A stretch of 64,000 nt of DNA. It comes from Larkinella punicea. GTDB taxonomy: Bacteria > Bacteroidota > Bacteroidia > Cytophagales > Spirosomataceae. Shown piece after piece: positions 17,199 through 25,903 of this stretch. Every line of letters starts with the position of its first letter. Within the stretch, counting starts at the first letter, position 1. The notes under the pieces were generated by a model that was not told the DNA's origin, did not search any database, and worked only from the letters and a program-made list of their open reading frames with translations. Position numbers and translations under genes: made by a program. The stretch lies in the NCBI RefSeq assembly GCF_003334855.1, contig NZ_QOWE01000015.1, forward strand, positions 1 through 64,000. The letters run 5' to 3'.

Positions 17199-20100
17199 AT
17201 GAAGACGTACCTTCGTTCGTTAACGGCCCTTAGCGTCCTGTTTTTTTTTAGCACCTGTTCCCACCTCAGTAATTCGGTCCGGCTGATCAATCAAAACTTT
17301 GAAGACGAAGTGGGCCGGAACCAGAATCTGGTCTTTACTTTCAGCAAAGACCTCGTGCCGGAAGGTCGGCTCAACGAATGGGATTCCACGCAATACGTAG
17401 TTTTTGAACCGGCGGTTGCGGGCAATTTCAAGTGGACTGCCCCCAACGAACTGGTGTTTTCGCCAGCGGTTGCGTTCAAACCGGCGACAGAGTACAAAGC
17501 CGAACTGAACAACGCCCTGATTCGGCAGCAGAAAGACGCGCAACTATCCCTCGATAATGAAACCATTGCCTTCCACACACCCTATCTCCAGCTCGCCGAC
17601 ACCGAATTCTGGTGGACGCGGGGCGAGAACGGTCGACCGGTTGCCAAAGCAAAACTGAATTTCAATTACCCGGTGAGCGGAGCCGAATTGGCCGGTTTAC
17701 TAAAAATTGAAGCCGAAGCGGAAAAACCGCTGATGACACAGGTTCTGCAAACGTCGCTGAACGAAACCATCCCGGTTACGCTCGCCAATGCCCCCGCTTC
17801 CCGCAGCGAAACCCCGTTGAAAATTCAGATCGGGCAAGGCCTGAAAGTCCCGAATACGGCTTTCAGCACGAAAGAAGCGTTTGAACAAACGACCGCGCTC
17901 CCCTCGCAATACAGCCTGGAGGTGGTAGACGTAAAAACCGGTTTTGAAAACAACGAAGGCGTTATCCGGGTCATCACGACGCAGGAATTGCAGGCCAGCC
18001 AGTTGAGCAGCTATTATACCCTGACACCGGAAGCCGAAAGCCGCGCCGAACTCACCGAAAACGGTTTTACCATCCGCGGTAATTTCAACGAAACCGAAAC
18101 CTACGTGCTGACGCTCACTGACCAGCTAAAAGGCGTTTTGGGCGCACGACTGGACGAAACGGTTTCGAAAGACGTGTTTTTCGGGAAAATGCCCGCCGGT
18201 ATTTCGTTCGTCAACAAACGGGCGGTTTACCTTTCGTCGAAAGGTGCGAAAAACGTGGGTGTCAACATCGTCAACGTGCCGAAAGTGGACGTGAAAATTG
18301 CGAAGGTTTACGAAAATAACATTCTGCACTACCTGCGCTCGGGTCGCTACGAAGAAAGTGGTGAAATCGACGGCGAATGGAAACCGCTGGGAACGCACTA
18401 TTATTACGACGATGAACAACAGAATTACAGCGATATCATTGTTCAGAAAACCGTTGAAACGACCAATTTACCCAAAGCCAAAGGCGTTTCGGCCCTGAAC
18501 CTGTCTCTTCCCGACCAAACCGCGTCCAGCCCGAATCCGCCCCGTGGGATTTACCTCGTTACGGTCAGTTCAAAAGACGACGCCTACATCAGCGCGACCA
18601 AACTGATTTCGGTGTCGGACATTGGCCTGATTACCAAACAGGGCAACGACGAAGTCTGGGTGTTTGCCAACTCCATCAAAACCGCCGAGCCGCTGGCGAA
18701 TGTCGATATCACGCTGATCAGCAGCAACAACCAGGTCATTGCCACGGTGCAAACGAACGGCAAAGGCGTCGCGCATTTCGAAAAAATAGCGGAGAAAACG
18801 CCCGGTTCCAAGCTGGCGATGGTGCTGTCCAAAACCGAAGATGATTTCAATTACCTGTTGTTGCAGGACGCGAAAGTCGAAACATCGCGCTTCGAAGTGG
18901 AGGGCAAACGCGACAACCCGACCGGTTTTGATGCCTTTGTCTACGGCGACCGCAACATTTACCGCCCCGGCGAAACGATTCACTTCAACACCATCATCCG
19001 AAACCCGGTTTGGGAAAGCGTCGGCGAGATTCCGCTGAAAATTAAAGTCCTGTCGCCCAACGGTAAAGAATACCGGGTGCTGCGCCAATCGACCAATGAA
19101 CAGGGTGCCGTGGCCACCGATGTACCGATCGACCCGGCGGCTGTCACGGGAACGTACGTCACGGAAATTTACAACGCCAACGACGTTTTGCTGGCATCGC
19201 GGAACATCAGCATCGAGGAGTTTATTCCCGACCGCATCCGGGTGGAAGCCCGTACGGAGCGCGACGCCTACAAAACCGGCGAAACCGTCACGATGACCGC
19301 CACGGCCACGAACCTGTTTGGCCCGCCAGCCACCGGGCGAACCTACGAAATGGACCTGCAACTGAAGCAGCGGGCGTTTACGGCCAAACAATTCCCGGAC
19401 TACACCTTTGCCATCGAAAGCAACACCTCGTTTGAAAAAAATCTGCGTCAGGGCGTGACCGACGCCAACGGTCAGGCCGTTGAACGGTTTCCGATTTCGA
19501 CCAGCTACCGCGACATCGGCGTGTTGGAAGGCAAATTGTTCGTCACGGTTTTTGACGAAAACAGCCGCCCGGTCAATCGCCTGAAGCAACTCGATGTGTT
19601 CACGCAGGAAACGTTTTACGGCATTCGGCTGGCCGATTCATACGTCGGCACCAACGTTCCGCTGCCCATTGAAGTGGTGGCGGTGGATCGAAACGGATCA
19701 TTACAGAAAGGTGCTACGGCGCAGGCTGAGGTCGTTCGGTTTGATTACCAGACGGTTGTTGAAAAACAGTACGACCAGTTGCGGTATGTCTCGAAAAAAC
19801 GCGAGAAAGTCGTTTACACCAATAATTTGAGTTTCGGGGACGGCCGGGCGAAATTTAGTTACGTACCGACGGTTTCGGGCGAATACGAGGTGCGCATCCG
19901 GCGGACGGGAAAATCCGGCGAGGTGGCTGCGGCTTACACGGCGGTTTCGTATTATGCCTACGGTTTTGGCACGACCCAAAGTTCGTCGTTCGAAGTCAGC
20001 ACCGAAGGGCAGGTGTTGATGGAGTTCGACAAGGAAAAGTATCAGGTGGGTGACAAAGCGAAAGTACTGTTCAAAACGCCGTTTGCCGGAAAACTGCTGG

Positions 20101-22658
20101 TGACGCTGGAACGCAACAAAGTGCTGGAAACGCATGTGCTGGAAACCGATCAGAAATCCGCCGAACTGACCTTCAGTTTGTCCAATGAACACCTGCCAAC
20201 GGTTTACGTGACGGCTACGCTCATTCGGCCCGTCGATGGGTCCAATCTGCCGCTCATGGTGGCGCACGGTTTTGCGCCCATCCAGGTTGAAGATCCGGAC
20301 ACCAAATTACCGGTGGAAATTACGGCGGTAACGCAATCCCGTTCCAAAACAAAACAGCATATTTCGGTTAAAACCAGCCCCAACGCCGAACTGACCGTGG
20401 CCGTCGTTGATGAAGGGATTCTGCAACTGAAGAATTTTCAGACGCCCGACATCCACGGTTATTTTTACCAGAAAAGGGCTTTGGAAGTTAATAGCCACGA
20501 TCTGTATGCTTTCCTGTTTCCTGAATTGGCCATTTCCGGCCGTTCGTCGTTTGGTGGTGACGGCTATAATCTGGGCAAACGCATCAATCCACTGAGCAAC
20601 GGGCGGGTGAAACTGGTGGCCTTGTGGAGCGGTGTTCTGAAAGCCAACGGCAGTGGAGAAGCCAGTTTCGACGTGGCGATTCCGCAGTTTTCGGGCGATT
20701 TGCGGGTCATGGCTGTTGCCTACAAAGGCAAGGCGTTCGGTTCGGCGACGAAGAACATGAAAGTGGCCGATCCGCTCGTCATCAGCACCGGCGCGTCCCG
20801 GTTTTTGAGTCCGGACGACGAGCTGAGTCTGCCCGTGACAATCAGCAATACCACCAAAAAACCGGCAACCGTGACGGCTTCGCTGAAACTGAGCGGGGCT
20901 TTACTGGCTAACGGCACGACTACGCAGCAACTCACCATCGGGCCGGGGCAGGAAGCCCGCGCGACCTTCGCCGTGAAAGCAAAAACCGCCATCGGCACGG
21001 GCAACATAACGGTTTTGGTGAAAGGTCTGAACGAAACATTCAGCGAAAGTCTCGACCTTACTGTTCGTCCGGTGACGTCTTTGCTGAAAACCGCCCAATC
21101 GGGCGTCGTAGCCGCCAATCAATCCCAAACCATCGATCTGACCAACCAATACATTCCCGGTACGGTGCGGAGTCAGTTGACCGTCAGCCGGTCGCCGATG
21201 ATTCAGTTGAGCAAGGAGTTGTCGTATCTGCTTGGCTATCCGTACGGTTGCATGGAGCAAACCATTTCTAAGGCGTTTCCGCAGTTGTATTTTGCCGAAG
21301 TGCTCAAAACGATGGGCAAACCGGGCACCTATTTTGTGCGTTCGGGCGACAGTGATCTGAATCCGAATTACACCGTTCAGGAAGCCATCCGGCGCGTGGA
21401 ATCGATGCAACTGGCCGACGGCGGTTTTAGTATGTGGCCCGGTTTGCCGACGGAAGACGGCTGGGCGTCGGCTTATGCGGTTCATTTTCTGACCGAAGCC
21501 CGACGCGCCGGTTTTGAAGTCAGTCCGTCGGTATATAGCAAAGCGTTGGATCGGCTGAATGTTCGCACGAGCAGCCCCGCGCTGGAGGATGAAATGGTTC
21601 GTGATGAAACCGGCAACACGGTTCGTAAAGTGGTGAGTCGGCAGAATCTGTACGGGTTATACGCCCTGGCACTGGGTGGGCAACCCAATCGCCCGGCGAT
21701 GAATTATTACAAAACCGCAGCCCTGCGGCCGAACGAAAATTCGATAACACCAGACAGTCGGTATCTGCTGGCAGCCGCGTTTTACCTGACTGGTGATACA
21801 CGCAGCTACGCGGCTTTGTTGCCCAAAAAATTCACCAATACGACCAACCAGCGGCAATCGGGTGGCAGCTATGCCTCGCCAATTCGGAATCTGGCGCTGG
21901 TGCTAAACACCTTGCTGGAAACCGATCCGGACAATTTGCAGATTCCGACGCTGGCCCGGCAACTTTCGCAGGCCCTGAACACCAGTTCGTATCTGAACAC
22001 GCAGGAGTCGGTTTTTGCCGTACTGGCGCTGGGCAAAATTGCCAAAAAAGCCGCTACTGCGACGGCCACCGCCACGCTGTCGGCGGATGGAAAAACCGTT
22101 GGGCAGTTTACCGGCAAAACCCTGAATCTGACCACCGGCATTGCCAACCGGAAACTGAAGCTGGCGGCTCAGGGCAGCGGAAATCTCTACTGGTTTGCCC
22201 AAACCGAAGGATTGAGCGCAACAGGAAACTACACCGAAGAAGATGCCGGGTTACGGGTGCGTCGGGAATTTCTGGACCGCGATGGCGCGCCGATATCATC
22301 GTTCAAACAGAATGACCTGGTGGTGGTTCGGATTTCACTGGCGAGCGACAACGGAATTGCGGTTAACAACGTGGTGGTGACGGACATGCTGCCCGCCGGT
22401 TTTGAGATCGAAAATCCGCGCCTGACCGAACCGCGTGAAATGCCCTGGATCAAAGGGGCTTCGACGCCGGAACACTTCGACGTGCGCGACGACCGCATTC
22501 ATTTTTTCACCTCGGCCGGAACAACCGTTAAAACCTTTTATTACCTCGTCCGGGTGGTGTCCAAAGGGCGGTTTGCGCTGGGGCCGGTCTCTGCCGACGC
22601 GATGTATGACGGCAGTTTGCGGAGCTATTCGGGGGGCGGAATCCTAACCACATACTAA
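17199..22658 (+). CDS. Bacterial alpha-2-macroglobulin lipoprotein with thioester
   Basis: A 1819-residue periplasmic protease trap. The lipobox cysteine is Cys20 (FFFSTC), so the protein is membrane-anchored. The early part contains MG-type domains; GDRNIYRPGETIHF near residue 580 is the usual start of the second MG series. The thioester motif CMEQ lies at about residue 1351 in GYPYGCMEQTISKAFPQ, so the covalent trap is intact. An alpha-helical thioester domain follows, with ADGGFSMWPGL. E. coli YfhM has this architecture and is usually beside pbpC; no penicillin-binding protein gene follows here. Likely defends against foreign proteases or helps cell-wall repair (family knowledge). Confidence 0.93.
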   Translation: MKTYLRSLTALSVLFFFSTCSHLSNSVRLINQNFEDEVGRNQNLVFTFSKDLVPEGRLNEWDSTQYVVFEPAVAGNFKWTAPNELVFSPAVAFKPATEYKAELNNALIRQQKDAQLSLDNETIAFHTPYLQLADTEFWWTRGENGRPVAKAKLNFNYPVSGAELAGLLKIEAEAEKPLMTQVLQTSLNETIPVTLANAPASRSETPLKIQIGQGLKVPNTAFSTKEAFEQTTALPSQYSLEVVDVKTGFENNEGVIRVITTQELQASQLSSYYTLTPEAESRAELTENGFTIRGNFNETETYVLTLTDQLKGVLGARLDETVSKDVFFGKMPAGISFVNKRAVYLSSKGAKNVGVNIVNVPKVDVKIAKVYENNILHYLRSGRYEESGEIDGEWKPLGTHYYYDDEQQNYSDIIVQKTVETTNLPKAKGVSALNLSLPDQTASSPNPPRGIYLVTVSSKDDAYISATKLISVSDIGLITKQGNDEVWVFANSIKTAEPLANVDITLISSNNQVIATVQTNGKGVAHFEKIAEKTPGSKLAMVLSKTEDDFNYLLLQDAKVETSRFEVEGKRDNPTGFDAFVYGDRNIYRPGETIHFNTIIRNPVWESVGEIPLKIKVLSPNGKEYRVLRQSTNEQGAVATDVPIDPAAVTGTYVTEIYNANDVLLASRNISIEEFIPDRIRVEARTERDAYKTGETVTMTATATNLFGPPATGRTYEMDLQLKQRAFTAKQFPDYTFAIESNTSFEKNLRQGVTDANGQAVERFPISTSYRDIGVLEGKLFVTVFDENSRPVNRLKQLDVFTQETFYGIRLADSYVGTNVPLPIEVVAVDRNGSLQKGATAQAEVVRFDYQTVVEKQYDQLRYVSKKREKVVYTNNLSFGDGRAKFSYVPTVSGEYEVRIRRTGKSGEVAAAYTAVSYYAYGFGTTQSSSFEVSTEGQVLMEFDKEKYQVGDKAKVLFKTPFAGKLLVTLERNKVLETHVLETDQKSAELTFSLSNEHLPTVYVTATLIRPVDGSNLPLMVAHGFAPIQVEDPDTKLPVEITAVTQSRSKTKQHISVKTSPNAELTVAVVDEGILQLKNFQTPDIHGYFYQKRALEVNSHDLYAFLFPELAISGRSSFGGDGYNLGKRINPLSNGRVKLVALWSGVLKANGSGEASFDVAIPQFSGDLRVMAVAYKGKAFGSATKNMKVADPLVISTGASRFLSPDDELSLPVTISNTTKKPATVTASLKLSGALLANGTTTQQLTIGPGQEARATFAVKAKTAIGTGNITVLVKGLNETFSESLDLTVRPVTSLLKTAQSGVVAANQSQTIDLTNQYIPGTVRSQLTVSRSPMIQLSKELSYLLGYPYGCMEQTISKAFPQLYFAEVLKTMGKPGTYFVRSGDSDLNPNYTVQEAIRRVESMQLADGGFSMWPGLPTEDGWASAYAVHFLTEARRAGFEVSPSVYSKALDRLNVRTSSPALEDEMVRDETGNTVRKVVSRQNLYGLYALALGGQPNRPAMNYYKTAALRPNENSITPDSRYLLAAAFYLTGDTRSYAALLPKKFTNTTNQRQSGGSYASPIRNLALVLNTLLETDPDNLQIPTLARQLSQALNTSSYLNTQESVFAVLALGKIAKKAATATATATLSADGKTVGQFTGKTLNLTTGIANRKLKLAAQGSGNLYWFAQTEGLSATGNYTEEDAGLRVRREFLDRDGAPISSFKQNDLVVVRISLASDNGIAVNNVVVTDMLPAGFEIENPRLTEPREMPWIKGASTPEHFDVRDDRIHFFTSAGTTVKTFYYLVRVVSKGRFALGPVSADAMYDGSLRSYSGGGILTTY

Positions 22659-22711
22659 CAAAAAAAAATCGAAAAGTGACTTTTGAGACTAAGTTGCGTC
22701 TATTAAGTATA

Positions 22712-22734
22712 TCCCACCATTTTATCCGGTGGGA
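22712..22734. terminator. Weak hairpin after the macroglobulin gene
   Basis: TCCCACC (22712-22718) pairs with GGTGGGA (22728-22734) across a 9-nt loop, 54 nt past the stop, with only a short T-rich context. Possible terminator. Confidence 0.4.
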
Positions 22735-22814
22735 CGAGTTCATTCCAAGTCGGTTAAACCATTCGTTTTCCCCTGATTAGAAGCAGGTTGATTCGAATAA
22801 ACTGTTTTAACGGG

Positions 22815-22845
22815 TTGGAGAAAGGCGTTTTGTAGTCTACCTTTG
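22815..22845 (+). promoter_or_regulatory. Consensus Bacteroidota promoter of the 66-aa gene
   Basis: TTG (22815-22817), 20 nt spacer, then TACCTTTG (22838-22845), an exact TAnnTTTG. The start of transcription would be near 22850, leaving about 22 nt of leader before the ATG at 22872. Confidence 0.75.
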
Positions 22846-22871
22846 TGTCACCGAAAAGATTAAGTAATCGT

Positions 22872-23072
22872 ATGCAATACAATCGCTATTACCTCTTATC
22901 CAGCATGATGGGCGATGAGTTATATCGTCAGCATTCATCTAAAAAAGATCAACCTATTGAGGAGAGTCTGGAAAAGCGTTTTAATCTCCTTTCGGAGATT
23001 CCGCTGGATCAATTTATACGCAGTGGCATGCCGTGGCTGCGTATTCTCGAAATGCTCGAACGGCGCTACTAA
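22872..23072 (+). CDS. Small orphan protein (66 aa)
   Basis: Function not recognised. The product is a short charged soluble protein without signal or membrane segment, with a Tyr-rich start (MQYNRYYLLSSMMGDEL) and an amphipathic C-terminal half ending ILEMLERRY. An in-frame GTG at 22845 overlaps the promoter and is rejected. Support for a real gene comes from its surroundings: a consensus promoter immediately upstream and a clear terminator hairpin 40 nt downstream make it a self-contained transcription unit. The C-terminal helix might be an interaction surface, but no family is claimed. Confidence 0.6.
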   Translation: MQYNRYYLLSSMMGDELYRQHSSKKDQPIEESLEKRFNLLSEIPLDQFIRSGMPWLRILEMLERRY

Positions 23073-23111
23073 CCGTATTGGTAGCTTATCTTTATACTAT
23101 ATCCATCCGTG

Positions 23112-23153
23112 AACCCATTCCTGACGATTTTTAGCCAAAGTCGGGAATGGGTT
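23112..23153 (+). terminator. Terminator of the 66-aa gene
   Basis: A 14-bp stem (23112-23125 with 23140-23153, one G-T pair) around AACCCATTCC, loop 14 nt, followed by TTATTTCATTTAA. It separates this unit from the GH9 gene. Confidence 0.75.
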
Positions 23154-23210
23154 TATTTCATTTAACGGGAGTTTCCTCTGCAACCGGTAAAAGTTGTAAC
23201 TTGCCTATCG

Positions 23211-25145
23211 ATGAGGAAATTATTTTTGCTGTTTGGTTTTATTGTTTGGCTTTTTGCGTTCAAATCCACCGTTGACGAACAGGCCTGGATACGAATCAAT
23301 TCCCTCGGCTACCGGCCTGCCAGTACGAAAGTAGCCATCTGGGTCGGAAAAACGGAGGAAGCCGTTGCCCAGCCTTTTCAGGTCATTGACGCCCAAACCG
23401 GAAAAGTCGTTTATGAAAATTCGGTTGGGAAAGACTTCGGTGCGTATGGCCCTTTTGTGCAAACCCACCGCCTGGATTTTTCCAGCGTCCGCAAACCGGG
23501 TACCTACTACCTCAAAACCGGTACCATCCAATCGCCCGAATTTCGGATTGCTGACGACGTATACAACGGAGCGGCTGATTTTTGCCTGCGCTACATGCGC
23601 CAGCAACGCAGCGGTTACAATCCCTTCCTGAAAGATTCGTGCCATACCCACGACGGCTATACGATGTATGGCCCCATGCCCGACAGCACCCACATCGATG
23701 TGTCGGGCGGCTGGCACGATGCTTCCGACTACCTGCAATACGTTCCGACCTCCGCCAACGCCACCTACCACCTGCTGGCCGCTTTTCGCGATTTTCCGAA
23801 AGTTTTCGGTGATCATCATCTGGCCAACGGGCTGGAAGGAACGAACAACCAGGCTGATGTGCTGGACGAAGCACGCTGGGGCCTCGACTGGCTGCTGAAA
23901 ATGCACCCCAAAGACGACTGGATGTTCAACCAACTGGCCGACGACCGGGATCACTCGGGATTGCGCATTCCCAAACGGGATTCGGCGTATGGAAAGGGCT
24001 ATGAGCGGCCCGTGTATTTTGCGACGGGAAAACCGCAGGGTCTTTTCAAACACAAAAACCGCGCAACGGGCGTTGCTTCCACGGCCGGCAAATTCAGCAG
24101 CGCGTTTGCATTGGGCTACCAGGTGTTGCGCAAACGGGATCTGGATTATGCCGACAAATTGTGGGAACGGGCGCAAAGTGCTTACATGCTCGGCCTGCAA
24201 AAACCGGGTGTTTGCCAGACTGCGCCGGGCAGGGCACCCTATTTTTACGAAGAAGACAATTACGTCGATGACATGGAACTGGCGGCTGTCGAGATGTACA
24301 ATGCCGCCCGGGTGCAGGGCTACAAAGCCGCCGATTACCTCAATAGCGCCTACGCCTACGGTTTGATCGAACCGGTAACACCCTGGCTGGGAACCGATAC
24401 GGCCCGGCATTACCAGTGGTACCCGTTCATTAACATCGGCCATTTCGAGGTCGCCAAGCGGGTCGTCGATACCCGTCGGCAACACATGGTCGGTTTTTAC
24501 CGGGATGGGATCGAGAAAGTCTGGCAGAAGGCGCAGAGCAACGCGTTTTACCGGGGCGTTCCGTTCATCTGGTGTAGCAATAACCTGACGACGTCTTTCG
24601 CCATTCAGTGTTACTGGTACCGCAAATTAACCGGCGATACCCGCTATCTGCAACTCGAACAGGCCTGTTTCGACTGGCTGTTTGGCTGCAATCCGTGGGG
24701 AACCAGTTTTGTGTACGGTTTACCAGCCGGAGCCGATACGCCCGCCGATCCCCACTCGGCCTTCACCCACCTCAAAAACTATCCCATCGATGGCGGTCTG
24801 GTCGACGGGCCGGTGTATGGCCGGATTTACAAGAATCTGATCGGGATCGAGCTGAAAGAGCCGGATGAATATGCGGAGTTTCAGAGCGATCTGGTCGTTT
24901 ACCACGACGATTACGGCGACTACAGTACGAATGAGCCAACGATGGACGGCACGGCTTCGCTGATTTACCTGCTGGCCGCCAAACAGGGCGAAACGGCAGC
25001 GGCAGCCACGGTTGCTGCTCCGGCGAAAGCGAAAGTGGTCAAAAAGAAGACCTCGTCCCGGAAAAAGACGGTTCGCAAAAAGTCGTCCGGACGAAAAAAG
25101 GCTCCGGCCAAACGTTCGTCGTCAAAGAAAAAACGGAGACGGTAA
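23211..25145 (+). CDS. Glycoside hydrolase family 9 (endoglucanase-like) with basic C-terminal tail
   Basis: A 644-residue predicted beta-glucan hydrolase. After an N-terminal signal or anchor (MRKLFLLFGFIVWLFAF) comes the CelD-like Ig domain (RINSLGYRPASTKVAIWV), then the (alpha/alpha)6 GH9 domain. The catalytic Asp pair is in SGGWHDASDY (about residue 165) and the acid Glu in STNEPTMDGTASL (about residue 574). The last 45 or so residues are an Ala-rich then Lys/Arg/Ser-rich tail (repeats like KKKTSSRKK and GRKKAPAKR) resembling bacterial histone-H1-like tails, unusual for a secreted glycosidase. It converges on a LytTR regulator with only 13 nt between. Confidence 0.9.
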   Translation: MRKLFLLFGFIVWLFAFKSTVDEQAWIRINSLGYRPASTKVAIWVGKTEEAVAQPFQVIDAQTGKVVYENSVGKDFGAYGPFVQTHRLDFSSVRKPGTYYLKTGTIQSPEFRIADDVYNGAADFCLRYMRQQRSGYNPFLKDSCHTHDGYTMYGPMPDSTHIDVSGGWHDASDYLQYVPTSANATYHLLAAFRDFPKVFGDHHLANGLEGTNNQADVLDEARWGLDWLLKMHPKDDWMFNQLADDRDHSGLRIPKRDSAYGKGYERPVYFATGKPQGLFKHKNRATGVASTAGKFSSAFALGYQVLRKRDLDYADKLWERAQSAYMLGLQKPGVCQTAPGRAPYFYEEDNYVDDMELAAVEMYNAARVQGYKAADYLNSAYAYGLIEPVTPWLGTDTARHYQWYPFINIGHFEVAKRVVDTRRQHMVGFYRDGIEKVWQKAQSNAFYRGVPFIWCSNNLTTSFAIQCYWYRKLTGDTRYLQLEQACFDWLFGCNPWGTSFVYGLPAGADTPADPHSAFTHLKNYPIDGGLVDGPVYGRIYKNLIGIELKEPDEYAEFQSDLVVYHDDYGDYSTNEPTMDGTASLIYLLAAKQGETAAAATVAAPAKAKVVKKKTSSRKKTVRKKSSGRKKAPAKRSSSKKKRRR

Positions 25146-25158
25146 GCGGTTTTCGTTC

Positions 25159-25896
25159 TTATCGGGTCCGGATCACCCCCAGCTTTTTTAGCAGATCGGT
25201 CCGATTGCTTTCCGGAACAGAAATGGGGTTACCGTGATTACGCATAAACAACTGGTTTCTTTCCAAACGTTCGATGTGGTTCAGATTGATCAACAGTGAG
25301 CGTGACAACCGGTAGAAATAGGAGATAGGGAAATACTGAGCCAGATAGCCCAGATTCATGGACAACAGATGCGGTTTTTCTTCATTGACCATAAAAACCT
25401 TGACATAGGCTCCCTCCGCCAGCAGATAGAGAACCTCCTGGAGCACCACCTTTTCATACCCCTTATTGATCGGCAGAAATAACGTCTCGGGAACCGCTGT
25501 GTGGCTGGGCCGATGGCTCAATGAACGATTCGTATAGGCCAATTCGATCTGAAAGACAATTTCATTCTGGTGAAAGGGTTTGATCAGATACGCAATTGGC
25601 TCGGTTTCTTTGGCCCGTTGAAACGTCGGCGTTTCTGAATTGGCGGTCAGGTAGATAATCGGCATCCAATGCATGGCCAGCATATCCCTGGCGGTCGTAA
25701 TTCCGTCAGCCGCAGATCGTTCCAGATGAATATCAACCAGCGCCATATCCGGGGGTTGTCGCCGGATAGCGGCCATTGCTTCGTGGTAATTCCGGGCGAT
25801 CGTCGGCACCCGGTGCCCGGCACTTTCCAACGCTCCCTTGAGGTCATGAGCCGTCAACAAATCATCTTCAATAATCAGGATGGTTAAGGATTCCAT
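25159..25896 (-). CDS. LytTR-type response regulator
   Basis: A 245-residue regulator. The receiver domain occupies residues 1-120 with the acidic pair Asp11-Asp12, phospho-acceptor Asp55 (MALVDIHLE) and Lys near 107 (IAYLIKPFHQ). The LytTR DNA-binding domain follows from about residue 145 (GAYVKVFMVNEEK to YRLSRSLLINLNHIERL). The frame extends upstream into the kinase gene, but the ATG at 25896 starts directly with the receiver fold. Its start lies 7 nt after the stop of the histidine kinase gene, so the two are an operon and almost certainly a cognate pair. Target genes unknown. Confidence 0.93.
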   Translation of the reverse strand: MESLTILIIEDDLLTAHDLKGALESAGHRVPTIARNYHEAMAAIRRQPPDMALVDIHLERSAADGITTARDMLAMHWMPIIYLTANSETPTFQRAKETEPIAYLIKPFHQNEIVFQIELAYTNRSLSHRPSHTAVPETLFLPINKGYEKVVLQEVLYLLAEGAYVKVFMVNEEKPHLLSMNLGYLAQYFPISYFYRLSRSLLINLNHIERLERNQLFMRNHGNPISVPESNRTDLLKKLGVIRTR

Positions 25897-25903
25897 GGTA
25901 CGT

